Shown one piece after another: positions 33,497 to 42,114 of a stretch of 64,000 bases of DNA. Each line of letters begins with the position of its first letter. Positions within the stretch are counted from its first letter, which is position 1. The notes under the pieces are model-generated. The model saw only the letters and a program-made list of their open reading frames with translations, did not search any database and was not told the origin of the DNA. The translations under genes were made by a program, and so were the position numbers. The DNA comes from Aquamicrobium sp. (GTDB lineage Bacteria > Pseudomonadota > Alphaproteobacteria > Rhizobiales > Rhizobiaceae): the NCBI GenBank assembly GCA_019739225.1, contig JAHHDT010000004.1, positions 168,334-232,333 of the forward strand, read 5' to 3'.

Positions 33497-35935
33497 TCAG
33501 GCAGCGTCCCAGACCTGATTGAGGATGCGCGCGGCCAGCGCTGCCTTGTCCTGCGGCAGGAAGCGACCGTAGTGCTTGGCGACCATGTCGGGCGTGTCCT
33601 GGATCGCGTAACTGGCCTGCTCGTAGGAGCCTGTCTTCTTCAGGATGTGCGTTGCCAGCACGTCGCGGACGTTGTGCGGACCGTGCGGCAGCAGCCCCTT
33701 GATCACGCCGCGCCCCGTATAGGGATTGTAGATGCCATAGCGCTGGATGATCAGCCGCCAGGCCTCGAAGAAGGTGTTCTGGTCATAAGCCGCGGTGACG
33801 CTGTTCTCCTTCATCGTCTTGACGAAGAAGGTTCCCGGATCGTCCGCTCCCTTCAGGAGGCGCGCGCGGTGGCGGCCGACATAGGCGTCGATGTGACGGT
33901 AGAGGTCGCCGATGTCCGGCAGGACCAGCCGGAACGGCTTGTCGCCGAAGTATGACGAATTGGCGTTCTTGAAGGCGACGGAGGGGATGAACACCTCCCA
34001 TCCCTGGTCCCGTTCGCTCCAGCGCAGTTCGCCAACCTTCATGTCCTCGAGCTGACGCTCGGAGGTCGGCGTCCGCCCCTTGGGACACAGCAGCAGTTGG
34101 CGCAGGTTCTTCTGGCGAAGGCCTGTGTGCAGCCCGAAGCGGATGATGAGGAAGGATCGTGTCGCCTCCGCGGCAGCGACCGGGTAGCGCCGTTCGTCTG
34201 GCATTGTCCTCACGATCTCGTCGGCGATCTTCCTGTACTCGCCTACCGGGCTTTCTGCCTCCAGGATCGGCATGATCGCCTCGAACGGATTGCGGTGGAC
34301 CTTCGCGACGCGCTGGATCTCCTTCACGCGCCCGGCGCAGTGTTTCTGGCAGGCATCGCATGCAGCGTCCCAGTCGGCCCGGGCAGCCGCAACCTGTGCC
34401 TCGGACACCATGCCGGGGATGGCCTGGAGATGTGCGGCAAGGTCGGGGCGCTGGCGAAGCCAACCCGTCTCTGCACGTGTCAGGGCAAGTGCGATGCGCA
34501 GCATGTCGACTTCCCAGGCCGTATAGAAGCCGCGACGCTTCTCGCGCCACGTCAGGTACCAGTCCCACACCGAAGGAAAGACCAGCATCGCGAAGGTGAG
34601 TGCCTCGAGCGGAATGCCAAGGCCACGCACGGCACTGCGCTTCGGCGCGGCGAGCGCGCCGAACAGTAGGCCGAAATGCTCGACCTTCTGGGCAGCCGTC
34701 TCTTCACCCCACACGCCGATCCGCTGGAAGCCGAACGTCGTGAGGGTGGCCGTCTTGAACTGCAGCAGTTCCGACATCTCGGTCCAGAGGCGGTATGGAG
34801 CGTCGACGGCGACGTTGGTGGCACCCTCGAGGTCGTCATCGTCCGGATCGAGCTCCAGTCCCTGCCGATCGCGCGTGAGATCGTTGATCGGACCTGATCC
34901 ACCTTCCAGAACACCCGGGAATCGCACGCCGTAGCGATTGCGCAGGGCGAGCGCCTGGAAGCGACGATAGTCTGTCCCACCAGAAATGATGTTGTCCTGC
35001 ACCCACTGAAGGATCTCTTCGCGCTCCTGGTGCGGCCGTCGATCGAAATCGTCCGGCAGGTGCCAGGCGATGCGACGCAGCTGCGACGGCGTGATGTCGG
35101 TCGGCCGATGCCCGGACGCGGCCCGCGCGGGATGGGCAAGCTTTGCCTTGAAGTAGCCTTCGGAAAGTCGATACCGCCGCTCGATGCGGTTGAGGATCTC
35201 GAAGCTCGACACCGACCGAGGCGCTCTGGTTCCCTGGATCCACGTGACGAAGGTCTTGTGGTCGAAGCCCCCGGTGGCCCGCACGACGGCGCGGCGCAGC
35301 TGCCAGGCGCTGTCACCGTGGCGGTCCATATGGAGCTTGAAAGCTTCCGAAAACGTCTCAGGCTCCTCCCATTCCGTCCACAGCGGTTCGGGAAACTCGA
35401 TGATCGGCTTCGGCGGGCTTCCCCGCCTGCGCCGAGGAGGAGATGCAGGACGCTGATCAGCCGCGCCATCGTCTGTCGCCGAGGGAACCGAAGCGGTCTT
35501 GCGCGGCCGGCCTCGCTTGCGAGGCGTATCGGTGGACCGTCTCTCGGTTGTGGTCGCATCGACGCCACCCTTCCGCTTGGCAGCATCCGGTGCGGGTTCG
35601 CGAGCCTTGACCCGTGTCCCCAGGAACCGCGTGATGGCGTCGATACCCGGTTCAAGCACGCTACCGGCCGCGGCCAGCGCATCCCCACCCACGCCGCATG
35701 CGGCCGCGATGGCCGCCCAATCGGGATTGCCTGCTGTGCGAGGAGGCAGGGTCGCCTCGTTGATAAGGGTTAGAAGGTAGTTGCTCAGGCGCTCAAGGTC
35801 GCGAGGAGGAAGTGCGGAAGCGCCGCGCTGGCGCAGGAACTGTTCGATCATGCGGGGGAAGGCCGCCCGCCGTGCATTGGTCGTCATCGTCATCTCGTTT
35901 GAAAACAACGACCCCGTGCCGTTGCCGGCCCGCAT
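33497..35935 (-). CDS. Large tyrosine recombinase-like protein (812 residues)
   Basis: About twice the size of a normal integrase. The N-terminal 200 residues include a basic linker (RKRGRPRKTAS, PPRRRRGSPPKP). Residues around 190-260 resemble a helix-turn-helix (LHMDRHGDSAWQLRRAVVRA, TFVTWIQGTRAPRSVSSFE). The C-terminal 250 residues hold the recombinase set: HTGLRQKNLRQL (Arg, about 603), a Lys in AFKNANSSYF, PHNVRDVLATHIL (HxxR, about 746-749) and AKHYGRF (Tyr, about 788). The start is ambiguous between 35935 and 35893. It is the island's last gene, pointing inward, 267 bp from the right arm sites. It may act with the left integrase in excision or serve another recombination role. Confidence 0.75.
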   Translation of the reverse strand: MRAGNGTGSLFSNEMTMTTNARRAAFPRMIEQFLRQRGASALPPRDLERLSNYLLTLINEATLPPRTAGNPDWAAIAAACGVGGDALAAAGSVLEPGIDAITRFLGTRVKAREPAPDAAKRKGGVDATTTERRSTDTPRKRGRPRKTASVPSATDDGAADQRPASPPRRRRGSPPKPIIEFPEPLWTEWEEPETFSEAFKLHMDRHGDSAWQLRRAVVRATGGFDHKTFVTWIQGTRAPRSVSSFEILNRIERRYRLSEGYFKAKLAHPARAASGHRPTDITPSQLRRIAWHLPDDFDRRPHQEREEILQWVQDNIISGGTDYRRFQALALRNRYGVRFPGVLEGGSGPINDLTRDRQGLELDPDDDDLEGATNVAVDAPYRLWTEMSELLQFKTATLTTFGFQRIGVWGEETAAQKVEHFGLLFGALAAPKRSAVRGLGIPLEALTFAMLVFPSVWDWYLTWREKRRGFYTAWEVDMLRIALALTRAETGWLRQRPDLAAHLQAIPGMVSEAQVAAARADWDAACDACQKHCAGRVKEIQRVAKVHRNPFEAIMPILEAESPVGEYRKIADEIVRTMPDERRYPVAAAEATRSFLIIRFGLHTGLRQKNLRQLLLCPKGRTPTSERQLEDMKVGELRWSERDQGWEVFIPSVAFKNANSSYFGDKPFRLVLPDIGDLYRHIDAYVGRHRARLLKGADDPGTFFVKTMKENSVTAAYDQNTFFEAWRLIIQRYGIYNPYTGRGVIKGLLPHGPHNVRDVLATHILKKTGSYEQASYAIQDTPDMVAKHYGRFLPQDKAALAARILNQVWDAA

Positions 35936-36317
35936 CCCTAGCCGGCGGATGGCGCGGCGTCACCGGCCGATCGACAGGTGATGCGGGCGGGAATGAACTG
36001 CGACTGCTGCAGGCTCTTACGCGCCTGCGGTGGGCCGACGGAGCCCTGCATCAGCGTGGGCCCTCCGCCGCCAGCAAACCGCAGTGCAGTCGCTGTTCGC
36101 GGCGGCTTCTGCGCCATTTGAGGAGGACGTCGCAACCCAAAATGCGCTGGAGTTGATAGCCTCCAGCGCCAGATAGTAGTACGCTGAAAATCGCGGAATC
36201 CGGGATACAGTTTGGGACCGCTTTTGGGATACGTCGCCACGGGTCTGTGTAGTCGCGGATAAGGAAAAACAAAGGGTTAGATTAGGTTTGGCCCCCTTCG
36301 CCGGCGCCATCGACTCA
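35936..36317. other. Right-end non-coding region of the island
   Basis: About 380 bp without a plausible gene between the large recombinase and the right att core. It carries the right arm-site series at 36202-36232. Short frames here have no ribosome binding site and read as random sequence. Confidence 0.5.
36202..36232 (+). repeat. Right arm-type integrase sites, 12-bp period
   Basis: GGGATAC (36202), GGGACCG (36214) and GGGATAC (36226) start exactly 12 bp apart, matching in sequence and spacing the series at 12302-12332. The series ends 85 bp before the right att core, mirroring the left side. Confidence 0.65.
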
Positions 36318-36331
36318 CGCTACCCGCTCCA
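36318..36331 (+). repeat. Right attachment core (att), 14 bp
   Basis: CGCTACCCGCTCCA, an exact direct repeat of the tRNA-Gly 3' end at 12196-12209. It marks the right boundary of the island. Confidence 0.85.
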
Positions 36332-36386
36332 GACAAGCCGCAAAGATTTGGTGAGAGCGAACGGCGGCACGCGCCGTCCGCAATGG

Positions 36387-36623
36387 TCAGTCCCTGACTT
36401 CCGTATCCGGACGATCCTGGCCTGAGGCGAGTTCCTCGTGCCAGGTCCCGTCGGAGGTTTCATACTGAATGCCACGGGTTTCGCCGGCAACTCGCTGTTC
36501 GCCGGCGGCTCGCCGCGCCGCCGCCAGGGCGGCGTCGTGCGACGGAAAAGTCTCTGAGAACACGTCGCCGACTTTGTAGGCCCAGCCGCCGTCGTGCTCG
36601 ACAACCCGATAGATGACCTTCAT
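36387..36623 (-). CDS. DUF2188-like small protein
   Basis: A 78-residue protein with the DUF2188 pattern: MKVIYRVVEHDGGWAYKVGD, then ETFPSHDAALAAARRAAGEQ, a compact beta-beta-alpha unit found in many small uncharacterised bacterial proteins. The frame is open upstream, but the ATG at 36623 overlaps the stop of the upstream membrane protein as ATGA and gives the family N-terminus. Function is unknown; with its neighbour it forms a two-gene operon between two att-like repeats. Confidence 0.75.
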   Translation of the reverse strand: MKVIYRVVEHDGGWAYKVGDVFSETFPSHDAALAAARRAAGEQRVAGETRGIQYETSDGTWHEELASGQDRPDTEVRD

Positions 36624-36784
36624 CAGAAGACCGCCAGGTAGCGCAGCAGCGACACGACGCCGATGATGATCACGACAATCCGCGCAATCTGTTTTGCCCG
36701 ACCGTCGATCGGCAGCATGCCGATCAGGTAAAGCACCAGCACGATAACGAGAAAAGTGATCAAAAGACTGATCAGTACGCTCAT
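36623..36784 (-). CDS. Small membrane protein, Thivi_2564-like
   Basis: A 53-residue protein with two membrane helices, LISLLITFLVIVLVLYLIGM and ARIVVIIIGVVSLLRYLAVF, joined by LPIDGRAKQI. The LP.D.RAKQI linker is what I associate with the Thivi_2564 family of small membrane proteins. The stop overlaps the DUF2188 start by 3 bp, so the two are cotranslated. Confidence 0.7.
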   Translation of the reverse strand: MSVLISLLITFLVIVLVLYLIGMLPIDGRAKQIARIVVIIIGVVSLLRYLAVF

Positions 36785-36909
36785 GGCAATAGCCCCTCAG
36801 TTGCAATCAGCTATTAACTCGCGGGGTCTTTCAAAGGTTCCATGAGCCAACTGCAACGAGCGTTGGCGCGACCGCGCTGAGACCTTCAGGGTGGGGCGGT
36901 TCTGGCTGA

Positions 36910-36921
36910 CTACCCGCTCCA
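36910..36921 (+). repeat. Third copy of the tRNA-Gly tail (att-like)
   Basis: CTACCCGCTCCA repeats the last 12 bases of tRNA-Gly and shares CTACCCGCTCCAGA with the copy at 36318 region. No 12-bp arm series lies near it. It may mark a second, small or decayed insertion covering 36332-36921. Confidence 0.55.
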
Positions 36922-36925
36922 GATC

Positions 36926-37927
36926 TCAGAGCGCGGCAATGACGCCATTCTGGCGTGGCGGGGCCGATGAGCGGGCTTTGCCGGGCGGCTGGCCCATCAT
37001 TCGCTTGTAGGCCCTGCTGAACGCCGCCTGCGAGCCGTAGCCGAGCCGGCGGGCGACCGCGTCGATCGGCATCCGGTCCCGTCCAAGCCATTGCGCGGCG
37101 AGCCGCATGCGCAGGGCGGCCAGATAGCGTTGCGGCGTCGTGCCCGTCACCGTTGTGAACCTTTCGGCGAAGACCGAGCGCGAGCTCCCCATTTCGGCCG
37201 CCATCTCTGCGATGGTCCAGTCGCGGCACGGTTCGCGGTGCAGGGCGGCGATGACGCGGCCGAGGCGCGGATCCCGCAGCGCCTCGATCCAGCCGGAGGC
37301 CTCGCCGCAGCCGCATTCCACCCATCCGCGCACGATGGTTGCCGCGACCACGTCGGCCAGCCGCGCAAGTATGCCGGCGGTGCCGGCGCGCTCCGCAGCC
37401 ATCTCGCGCTCCATGGCTTCCAGCAACGGAACGATCTCCGGCTGTCGGCCCATCAGGCTGCCGACCGACATCACCTTCGGCATCAGCCCGACCAGCGGGT
37501 GCAGCGTGTCGAGCTCGAACTCCATGCGGCCCGTGAAGACCAGCACGTCCTTCGTTCGGCAGCTTCCTTCTTCCAGCGCCGTCACCGCGCAGACGTTGGA
37601 GCAGAGCGGCATCCTGTCGAAGCTTTCCACCGGCCTTGGCCGCACGCCCGGCGCGGAGACAAGCGCATGCGCGTCGCCCCGCGGCAGCAGCACGGCATCG
37701 CCGCAGGCAAGGGTGAAGGTTTCGCCGGTACCCGATTCGAGGTGGAGGTTGCCGGCGGCCACGAAATGGAAACGGGCGTCGTCCGTCGCCTCGAAGCTGA
37801 CGCCGCAAGGCGGCGATAGCCGCAGCTTCCCGTAGCTCGCGCCGCGCAGGCGCATGCCCATCAGAAGTTCGCTGACGACATCGCCGCCGGGAGCGTTTTC
37901 TTGCATTTCGGTGTTTCGATCAAACAT
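36926..37927 (-). CDS. AraC-family transcriptional regulator
   Basis: A 333-residue regulator with an N-terminal cupin-type ligand domain (FHFVAAGNLHLESG, FTLACGDAVLLPRGDAHALV). The C-terminal pair of helix-turn-helix motifs is WTIAEMAAEMGSSRSVFAER and DAVARRLGYGSQAAFSRAYK, followed by the AraC signature. Layout fits AraC proteins with a 'Cupin_6' sensor. The frame is open to 38011, but the ATG at 37927 is preferred; no clear ribosome binding site is seen for any start. It is divergent from the NepI-like exporter, 78 bp apart, and probably regulates it. Confidence 0.87.
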   Translation of the reverse strand: MFDRNTEMQENAPGGDVVSELLMGMRLRGASYGKLRLSPPCGVSFEATDDARFHFVAAGNLHLESGTGETFTLACGDAVLLPRGDAHALVSAPGVRPRPVESFDRMPLCSNVCAVTALEEGSCRTKDVLVFTGRMEFELDTLHPLVGLMPKVMSVGSLMGRQPEIVPLLEAMEREMAAERAGTAGILARLADVVAATIVRGWVECGCGEASGWIEALRDPRLGRVIAALHREPCRDWTIAEMAAEMGSSRSVFAERFTTVTGTTPQRYLAALRMRLAAQWLGRDRMPIDAVARRLGYGSQAAFSRAYKRMMGQPPGKARSSAPPRQNGVIAAL

Positions 37928-38005
37928 TCCGGAGAATATGGCACGGATCATCCGGCCGTTCCACCCATCTGCAGGGAACTTTCTTTTTAAGCGAGAGGTC
38001 TGCAG

Positions 38006-39208
38006 ATGCACGAGTCGACTGTTGTGGGGGAAACGGGAGAGAGCGAGGGAAAGCCGGCTTGGCTGGCAGTGGTGTCCATGAGCCTGGGCGTGTTCGGGTT
38101 GGTGGGCGCGGAGTTCCTGCCGGCAAGCCTGCTGACGCCGATGGCCGCCGAACTGGGGGTGACCGAGGGCATGGCGGGCCAGGCCGTCACCATCACCGCC
38201 GCCGTCGCGTTGCTCACCAGCCTCTGCATAACCACGGTGGTGCGCAGCTTCGACAGGCGCAGGGTCCTGCTCGCCTTTTCGTTCCTGCTGATCCTCTCCA
38301 ATCTGCTGGTCGCGGCCGCGCCGAACCTGCCGCTGCTGCTTGCCGGACGTATCCTGCTGGGCGTCGCGCTCGGCGGGTTCTGGACGCTGTCGGCGGCAAC
38401 CATGATGCGGCTGGTGCCCGAGCGGTACGTCGCGAGAGCCCTCTCGATCATGTTTTCAGGCGTTTCGGCGGCGACGATCTTCGCGGCCCCCGTCGGCAGC
38501 TATGTCGGCGACCTCGCCGGCTGGCGTGCGGTCTTTGTCGGCGCTGCCGGATTGGGTGTGCTGGCGCTCGTCATACAGTTCGCCGCGCTGCCGTCGCTGC
38601 CGCCGCGCGGCACCACCCGCTTCGGCACGATGCTGGAGGTGCTGTCGCGGCGCAGGGTAGGGCTTGCCATGGCGGCGATCCTGATGGTCTTCACCGGCCA
38701 TTTCGCCTTCTTCACCTATATCCGGCCGTTCCTCGAAACGGTTACCGGCGTCGGGGTGACGGGCGTCTCGACCGTCCTGCTCGGCTTCGGCATCGCCAAC
38801 TTCCTTGGCAACTACCTTGGCGCCTTCCTGCTGGAGCGCTCCATGCGGCTGACACTCGTCATCATGCCGCTCACAATGGGCACGCTCGCCGTGGCGCTGG
38901 CGGTCGTTGGCGGCAATCTCGCTGCCGACGCTGCGATGGTCGCGCTCTGGGGGCTTGCCTTCGGCGCGGTGCCCGTCGCCTGGTCGACATGGATCACGCG
39001 GGCCGTGCCGGACGAGGCCGAAAGTGCGGGCGGGCTTTTTGTCGCCGCAATCAACTTCGCAATCGCGACGGGTGCGGCGGCAGGCGGGCTGATCTTCGAC
39101 GTCAGCGGCGTCGGCACGGTCTTCCTGCTTAGCGGTGCGGTGCTGGTCGTGGCCGCGATGACGATATTGACAGGTGTCGAGACGCGTCCGGCGGCCAAAG
39201 CTGCCTGA
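38006..39208 (+). CDS. nepI: MFS exporter, NepI-like (purine ribonucleoside efflux)
   Basis: A 400-residue major facilitator with 12 predicted helices. It tracks E. coli NepI closely: [18 protein letters not shown] near helix 1, [36 protein letters not shown] (motif C region), [12 protein letters not shown] and [20 protein letters not shown]. NepI exports inosine and related nucleosides; substrate identity here is inferred from similarity only. The ATG at 38006 starts inside the intergenic region shared with the AraC regulator. A GC-rich hairpin follows the gene. Confidence 0.8.
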   Translation: MHESTVVGETGESEGKPAWLAVVSMSLGVFGLVGAEFLPASLLTPMAAELGVTEGMAGQAVTITAAVALLTSLCITTVVRSFDRRRVLLAFSFLLILSNLLVAAAPNLPLLLAGRILLGVALGGFWTLSAATMMRLVPERYVARALSIMFSGVSAATIFAAPVGSYVGDLAGWRAVFVGAAGLGVLALVIQFAALPSLPPRGTTRFGTMLEVLSRRRVGLAMAAILMVFTGHFAFFTYIRPFLETVTGVGVTGVSTVLLGFGIANFLGNYLGAFLLERSMRLTLVIMPLTMGTLAVALAVVGGNLAADAAMVALWGLAFGAVPVAWSTWITRAVPDEAESAGGLFVAAINFAIATGAAAGGLIFDVSGVGTVFLLSGAVLVVAAMTILTGVETRPAAKAA

Positions 39209-39231
39209 CCGTATTGATACATTGAACGTGC

Positions 39232-39262
39232 CACCGGTGCCGCCCGCGCGGCGGTACCGGTG
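39232..39262 (+). terminator. Hairpin after the NepI-like gene
   Basis: CACCGGTGCCGCC pairs with GGCGGTACCGGTG with one mismatch around a 5-base loop. It lacks a T run, so it may be a weak or Rho-assisted terminator separating the exporter from tuf. Confidence 0.5.
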
Positions 39263-39359
39263 CACCGCTTCCGACAAAAGACTTGTGTTTTGCGGCGTCA
39301 GTCGCTAATCGCCCGCCATCCGAAACTGACACGCATCCACGCGCCAAAGGGAAGTTACA

Positions 39360-40535
39360 ATGGCCAAAGGTAAATTTGAGCGTAATAAGCCGCATGTGAA
39401 CATTGGCACGATTGGTCACGTTGACCATGGCAAGACGTCCCTGACGGCGGCGATCACGAAGTTTTTCGGCGAGTTCCGTGCTTATGACCAGATTGACGCT
39501 GCTCCTGAGGAGAAGGCGCGCGGCATCACGATCTCGACGGCTCACGTTGAGTACGAGACGGAGAACCGTCACTACGCGCACGTCGACTGCCCCGGCCACG
39601 CCGACTATGTGAAGAACATGATCACGGGTGCCGCGCAGATGGACGGCGCGATCCTGGTTGTGTCGGCTGCCGACGGCCCGATGCCGCAGACGCGCGAGCA
39701 CATCCTGCTGGCCCGTCAGGTTGGCGTTCCGGCGATCGTGGTGTTCCTGAACAAGGTCGACCAGGTTGACGACGCTGAGCTTCTCGAGCTTGTCGAGCTC
39801 GAGGTTCGCGAGCTTCTGTCGGTCTACGAGTTCCCGGGCGACGACATTCCGATCATCCCGGGTTCGGCGCTTGCCGCGCTTGAGGATTCGAACAAGGAGA
39901 TCGGCGAGGACGCGGTCCGCAAGCTGATGGCCGAGGTGGACAGCTACATCCCGACGCCTGAGCGTCCGATCGACCAGCCGTTCCTGATGCCGATCGAGGA
40001 CGTGTTCTCGATTTCGGGTCGCGGCACGGTGGTGACGGGTCGCGTCGAGCGCGGCGTGGTCAAGGTCGGCGAGGAAGTCGAGATCGTCGGCATCCGTCCG
40101 ACCTCGAAGACGACGGTTACGGGCGTCGAGATGTTCCGCAAGCTGCTCGACCAGGGCCAGGCCGGCGACAACATCGGCGCGCTGATCCGCGGCGTTGGCC
40201 GTGAGGACGTCGAGCGTGGCCAGATCCTGTGCAAGCCGGGTTCTGTGAAGCCGCACACGAAGTTCAAGGCCGAGGCCTACATCCTGACGAAGGAGGAGGG
40301 TGGCCGTCACACGCCGTTCTTCACCAACTACCGTCCGCAGTTCTATTTCCGCACGACGGACGTGACGGGCATCGTGACGCTGCCGGAAGGCACGGAGATG
40401 GTTATGCCTGGCGACAACGTGACGGTCGACGTGACGCTGATCGTGCCGATCGCGATGGAAGAGAAGCTGCGCTTCGCCATCCGCGAAGGCGGCCGCACGG
40501 TTGGTGCAGGAATTGTCGCTGCGATCACTGAGTGA
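39360..40535 (+). CDS. tuf: Elongation factor Tu, copy 1
   Basis: A 391-residue EF-Tu that delivers aminoacyl-tRNA to the ribosome. GTPase motifs [16 protein letters not shown] and NKVDQ are all present, as are the three domains at normal length. It differs from copy 2 at 58732 by one residue only (Ser in AEVDSYIPT versus Ala) and by few bases, so the two are kept alike by gene conversion. Its last codons are written differently (GGA ATT ... GAG TGA) from copy 2, and a second tuf-type 3' end follows 108 bp downstream. GGGAAG lies upstream of the ATG. Confidence 0.98.
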   Translation: MAKGKFERNKPHVNIGTIGHVDHGKTSLTAAITKFFGEFRAYDQIDAAPEEKARGITISTAHVEYETENRHYAHVDCPGHADYVKNMITGAAQMDGAILVVSAADGPMPQTREHILLARQVGVPAIVVFLNKVDQVDDAELLELVELEVRELLSVYEFPGDDIPIIPGSALAALEDSNKEIGEDAVRKLMAEVDSYIPTPERPIDQPFLMPIEDVFSISGRGTVVTGRVERGVVKVGEEVEIVGIRPTSKTTVTGVEMFRKLLDQGQAGDNIGALIRGVGREDVERGQILCKPGSVKPHTKFKAEAYILTKEEGGRHTPFFTNYRPQFYFRTTDVTGIVTLPEGTEMVMPGDNVTVDVTLIVPIAMEEKLRFAIREGGRTVGAGIVAAITE

Positions 40536-40581
40536 TCGCGGTAGCCAATTCCGTCCGCGACCAACCGGTCTTTGAAAGTTA

Positions 40582-40606
40582 GCAGAATGCGCTTAGCGCA
40601 TTCTGC
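40582..40606. repeat. Perfect palindrome between tuf and its duplicated tail
   Basis: GCAGAATGCGC and GCGCATTCTGC form 11-bp perfect arms with a 3-base loop (TTA). It resembles the short palindromic repeat units of alphaproteobacterial genomes and sits exactly between the tuf stop and a second copy of the tuf 3' end. Confidence 0.8.
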
Positions 40607-40610
40607 GGCG

Positions 40611-40643
40611 GGTGCCGGCATCGTCGCCGCTATCACGGAATAA
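40611..40643 (+). pseudogene. Orphan 3' end of a tuf gene
   Basis: Eleven codons read [10 protein letters not shown] and stop, the exact C-terminus of EF-Tu, but lie 75 bp beyond the real tuf stop. Codons are GGC ATC GTC GCC GCT ATC ACG GAA TAA, closer to copy 2 than the functional end of copy 1. It is left over from an insertion into, or replacement of, the tuf 3' end. Confidence 0.8.
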
Positions 40644-40664
40644 GGCTCTCTGGAGCCGAAGGGG

Positions 40665-40689
40665 AAGGGCGGCTTCGGCCGCCCTTTTT
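40665..40689 (+). terminator. Rho-independent terminator after tuf
   Basis: GGGCGGC-TTCG-GCCGCCC stem with a UUCG tetraloop, followed by five T. It ends the tuf transcript before tRNA-Trp. Confidence 0.9.
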
Positions 40690-40847
40690 CGTTGTGCCGG
40701 CGTTGCGTGATTCCGGGCGACTGGTCTTGGTCGCGGCGTGAAGTGACATTGATCGCCTATGGCCTGTCGAAGCCGTGCGAAATCTCTTTACAGGCGTCGC
40801 CGAAGCCCTTAGGAAGCGCCTGCCCGGCATGCACAGCATCCGGATTT

Positions 40848-40923
<76 letters not shown>

Positions 40924-41179
40924 GCGCCCAGGCGTTTTCCGACATCAGCCAGGAACAACCCACTTGCAAGCGCGGGCAATCGGTTCTATATCGAGCCGAC
41001 AGACGCGAGGCGCGTGGAGCTGGGATTCGGCTCAACGCGCCTGAATTGCATGGCCGAAGATATGTCTTGAAGCTTGGTGATTCGTGCGTGGCGGCGGGCG
41101 GGCGACCTCGGTTGCCTCGGCTCGGCGAGGTCAGATTTCATGCCCCGGATGACAAGGGGCAACGATAAAAGAGCGGCAG

Positions 41180-41383
41180 ATGGCGTCCAAGACCACCAAT
41201 CCCTTTGTGTTTCTGCAGCAGGTTCGCACCGAGACCGCCAAGGTCACGTGGCCCTCGCGGCGTGAGACGATGATCTCCACGATCATGGTGATGGGATTTG
41301 CGTGTCTGGCCGCGATCTTCTTCTTTGCCTCCGATCAGGTCATCGCCTTCGCGGTCGAGCTGATCCTGGGCATTGGACGCTAA
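41180..41383 (+). CDS. secE: SecE, preprotein translocase subunit
   Basis: A 67-residue single-helix SecE, the clamp of the SecYEG channel. The conserved cytosolic part reads FLQQVRTETAKVTWPSRRET and the membrane helix STIMVMGFACLAAIFFFASD. The short form with one helix is normal for alphaproteobacteria. GAGCGG lies upstream. nusG follows after 27 bp in the same transcript. Confidence 0.96.
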   Translation: MASKTTNPFVFLQQVRTETAKVTWPSRRETMISTIMVMGFACLAAIFFFASDQVIAFAVELILGIGR

Positions 41384-41410
41384 CACCGGCGACTACGGAG
41401 AATTCAGAAC

Positions 41411-41950
41411 ATGGCAGCGCGGTGGTACATCGTCCACGCTTATTCGAATTTCGAGAAGAAGGTCGCCGAGGATATCGAGAACAAGGCCAAGCAGAAGGGC
41501 CTGAGCGATCAGATCGAGCAGATCGTGGTGCCGACCGAAAAGGTGGTCGAGATACGCCGCGGCAAGAAGGTCGATGCCGAGCGCAAGTTCTTCCCCGGCT
41601 ACGTGCTGATGAAGGCCAACCTGACCGATCAGGTCATCAGCCTCGTCAAGAACACGCCCCGGGTTACCGGTTTCCTCGGAGAGGATCCGCGCACGGCCAA
41701 GCCGGTGCCGATCTCCGAAAAGGAAGCTGAGCACATCCTGCACCAGGTGCAGGAGGGCGTAGAGCGGCCGAAGCCGTCGGTCACCTTCGAGATCGGCGAA
41801 TCGGTGCGTGTCGCCGACGGTCCGTTCGCCTCGTTCAACGGCTTCGTTCAGGAAGTCGACGAGGAGCGTTCGCGACTCAAGGTCGAGGTCTCGATCTTCG
41901 GGCGCGCCGTGCCGGTCGATCTGGAATTCGGTCAGGTCGAAAAGGGCTGA
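41411..41950 (+). CDS. nusG: NusG, transcription elongation/antitermination factor
   Basis: A 179-residue NusG that binds RNA polymerase and couples it to the ribosome or Rho. The NGN domain begins RWYIVHAYSNFEKKVAEDIE and includes FFPGYVLMK; the C-terminal KOW domain has GESVRVADGPFASFNGFVQE. Full length. Cotranscribed with secE. Confidence 0.97.
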   Translation: MAARWYIVHAYSNFEKKVAEDIENKAKQKGLSDQIEQIVVPTEKVVEIRRGKKVDAERKFFPGYVLMKANLTDQVISLVKNTPRVTGFLGEDPRTAKPVPISEKEAEHILHQVQEGVERPKPSVTFEIGESVRVADGPFASFNGFVQEVDEERSRLKVEVSIFGRAVPVDLEFGQVEKG

Positions 41951-42114
41951 CCGGAAAATCCCGTCCGGCGATATGCCGGCGCGGGCGCGGGATGGCTTCG
42001 GTCTTTCCCGCGGAACTGGTGGAAGGAGGAGGCGGCTCAAGCCGGCCGCAACGTCTCCGCACCACCGACTGCAACCGCCGGATGTTTCCGGCATGATGAA
42101 AAGGCAGACGAGCA

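Larger units (their letters stand above)
12196..36331. mobile_element. 24 kb tRNA-Gly genomic island
   Basis: The element is bounded by 14-bp direct repeats of the tRNA-Gly 3' end, with an integrase as the first gene inside. Iterated arm-type motifs lie about 90 bp inside both ends (12302-12332 and 36202-36232). The cargo is a DISARM-like five-gene operon, a broken IS66, a methyltransferase/Vsr pair, a Lon-type AAA+/M41 module and a large tyrosine recombinase. The 15-29 kb section is visibly less GC-rich than the flanks, consistent with transfer. No conjugation, replication or phage structural genes are visible, so it is an integrative but not self-transmissible element as far as this sequence shows. 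Confidence 0.88.
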
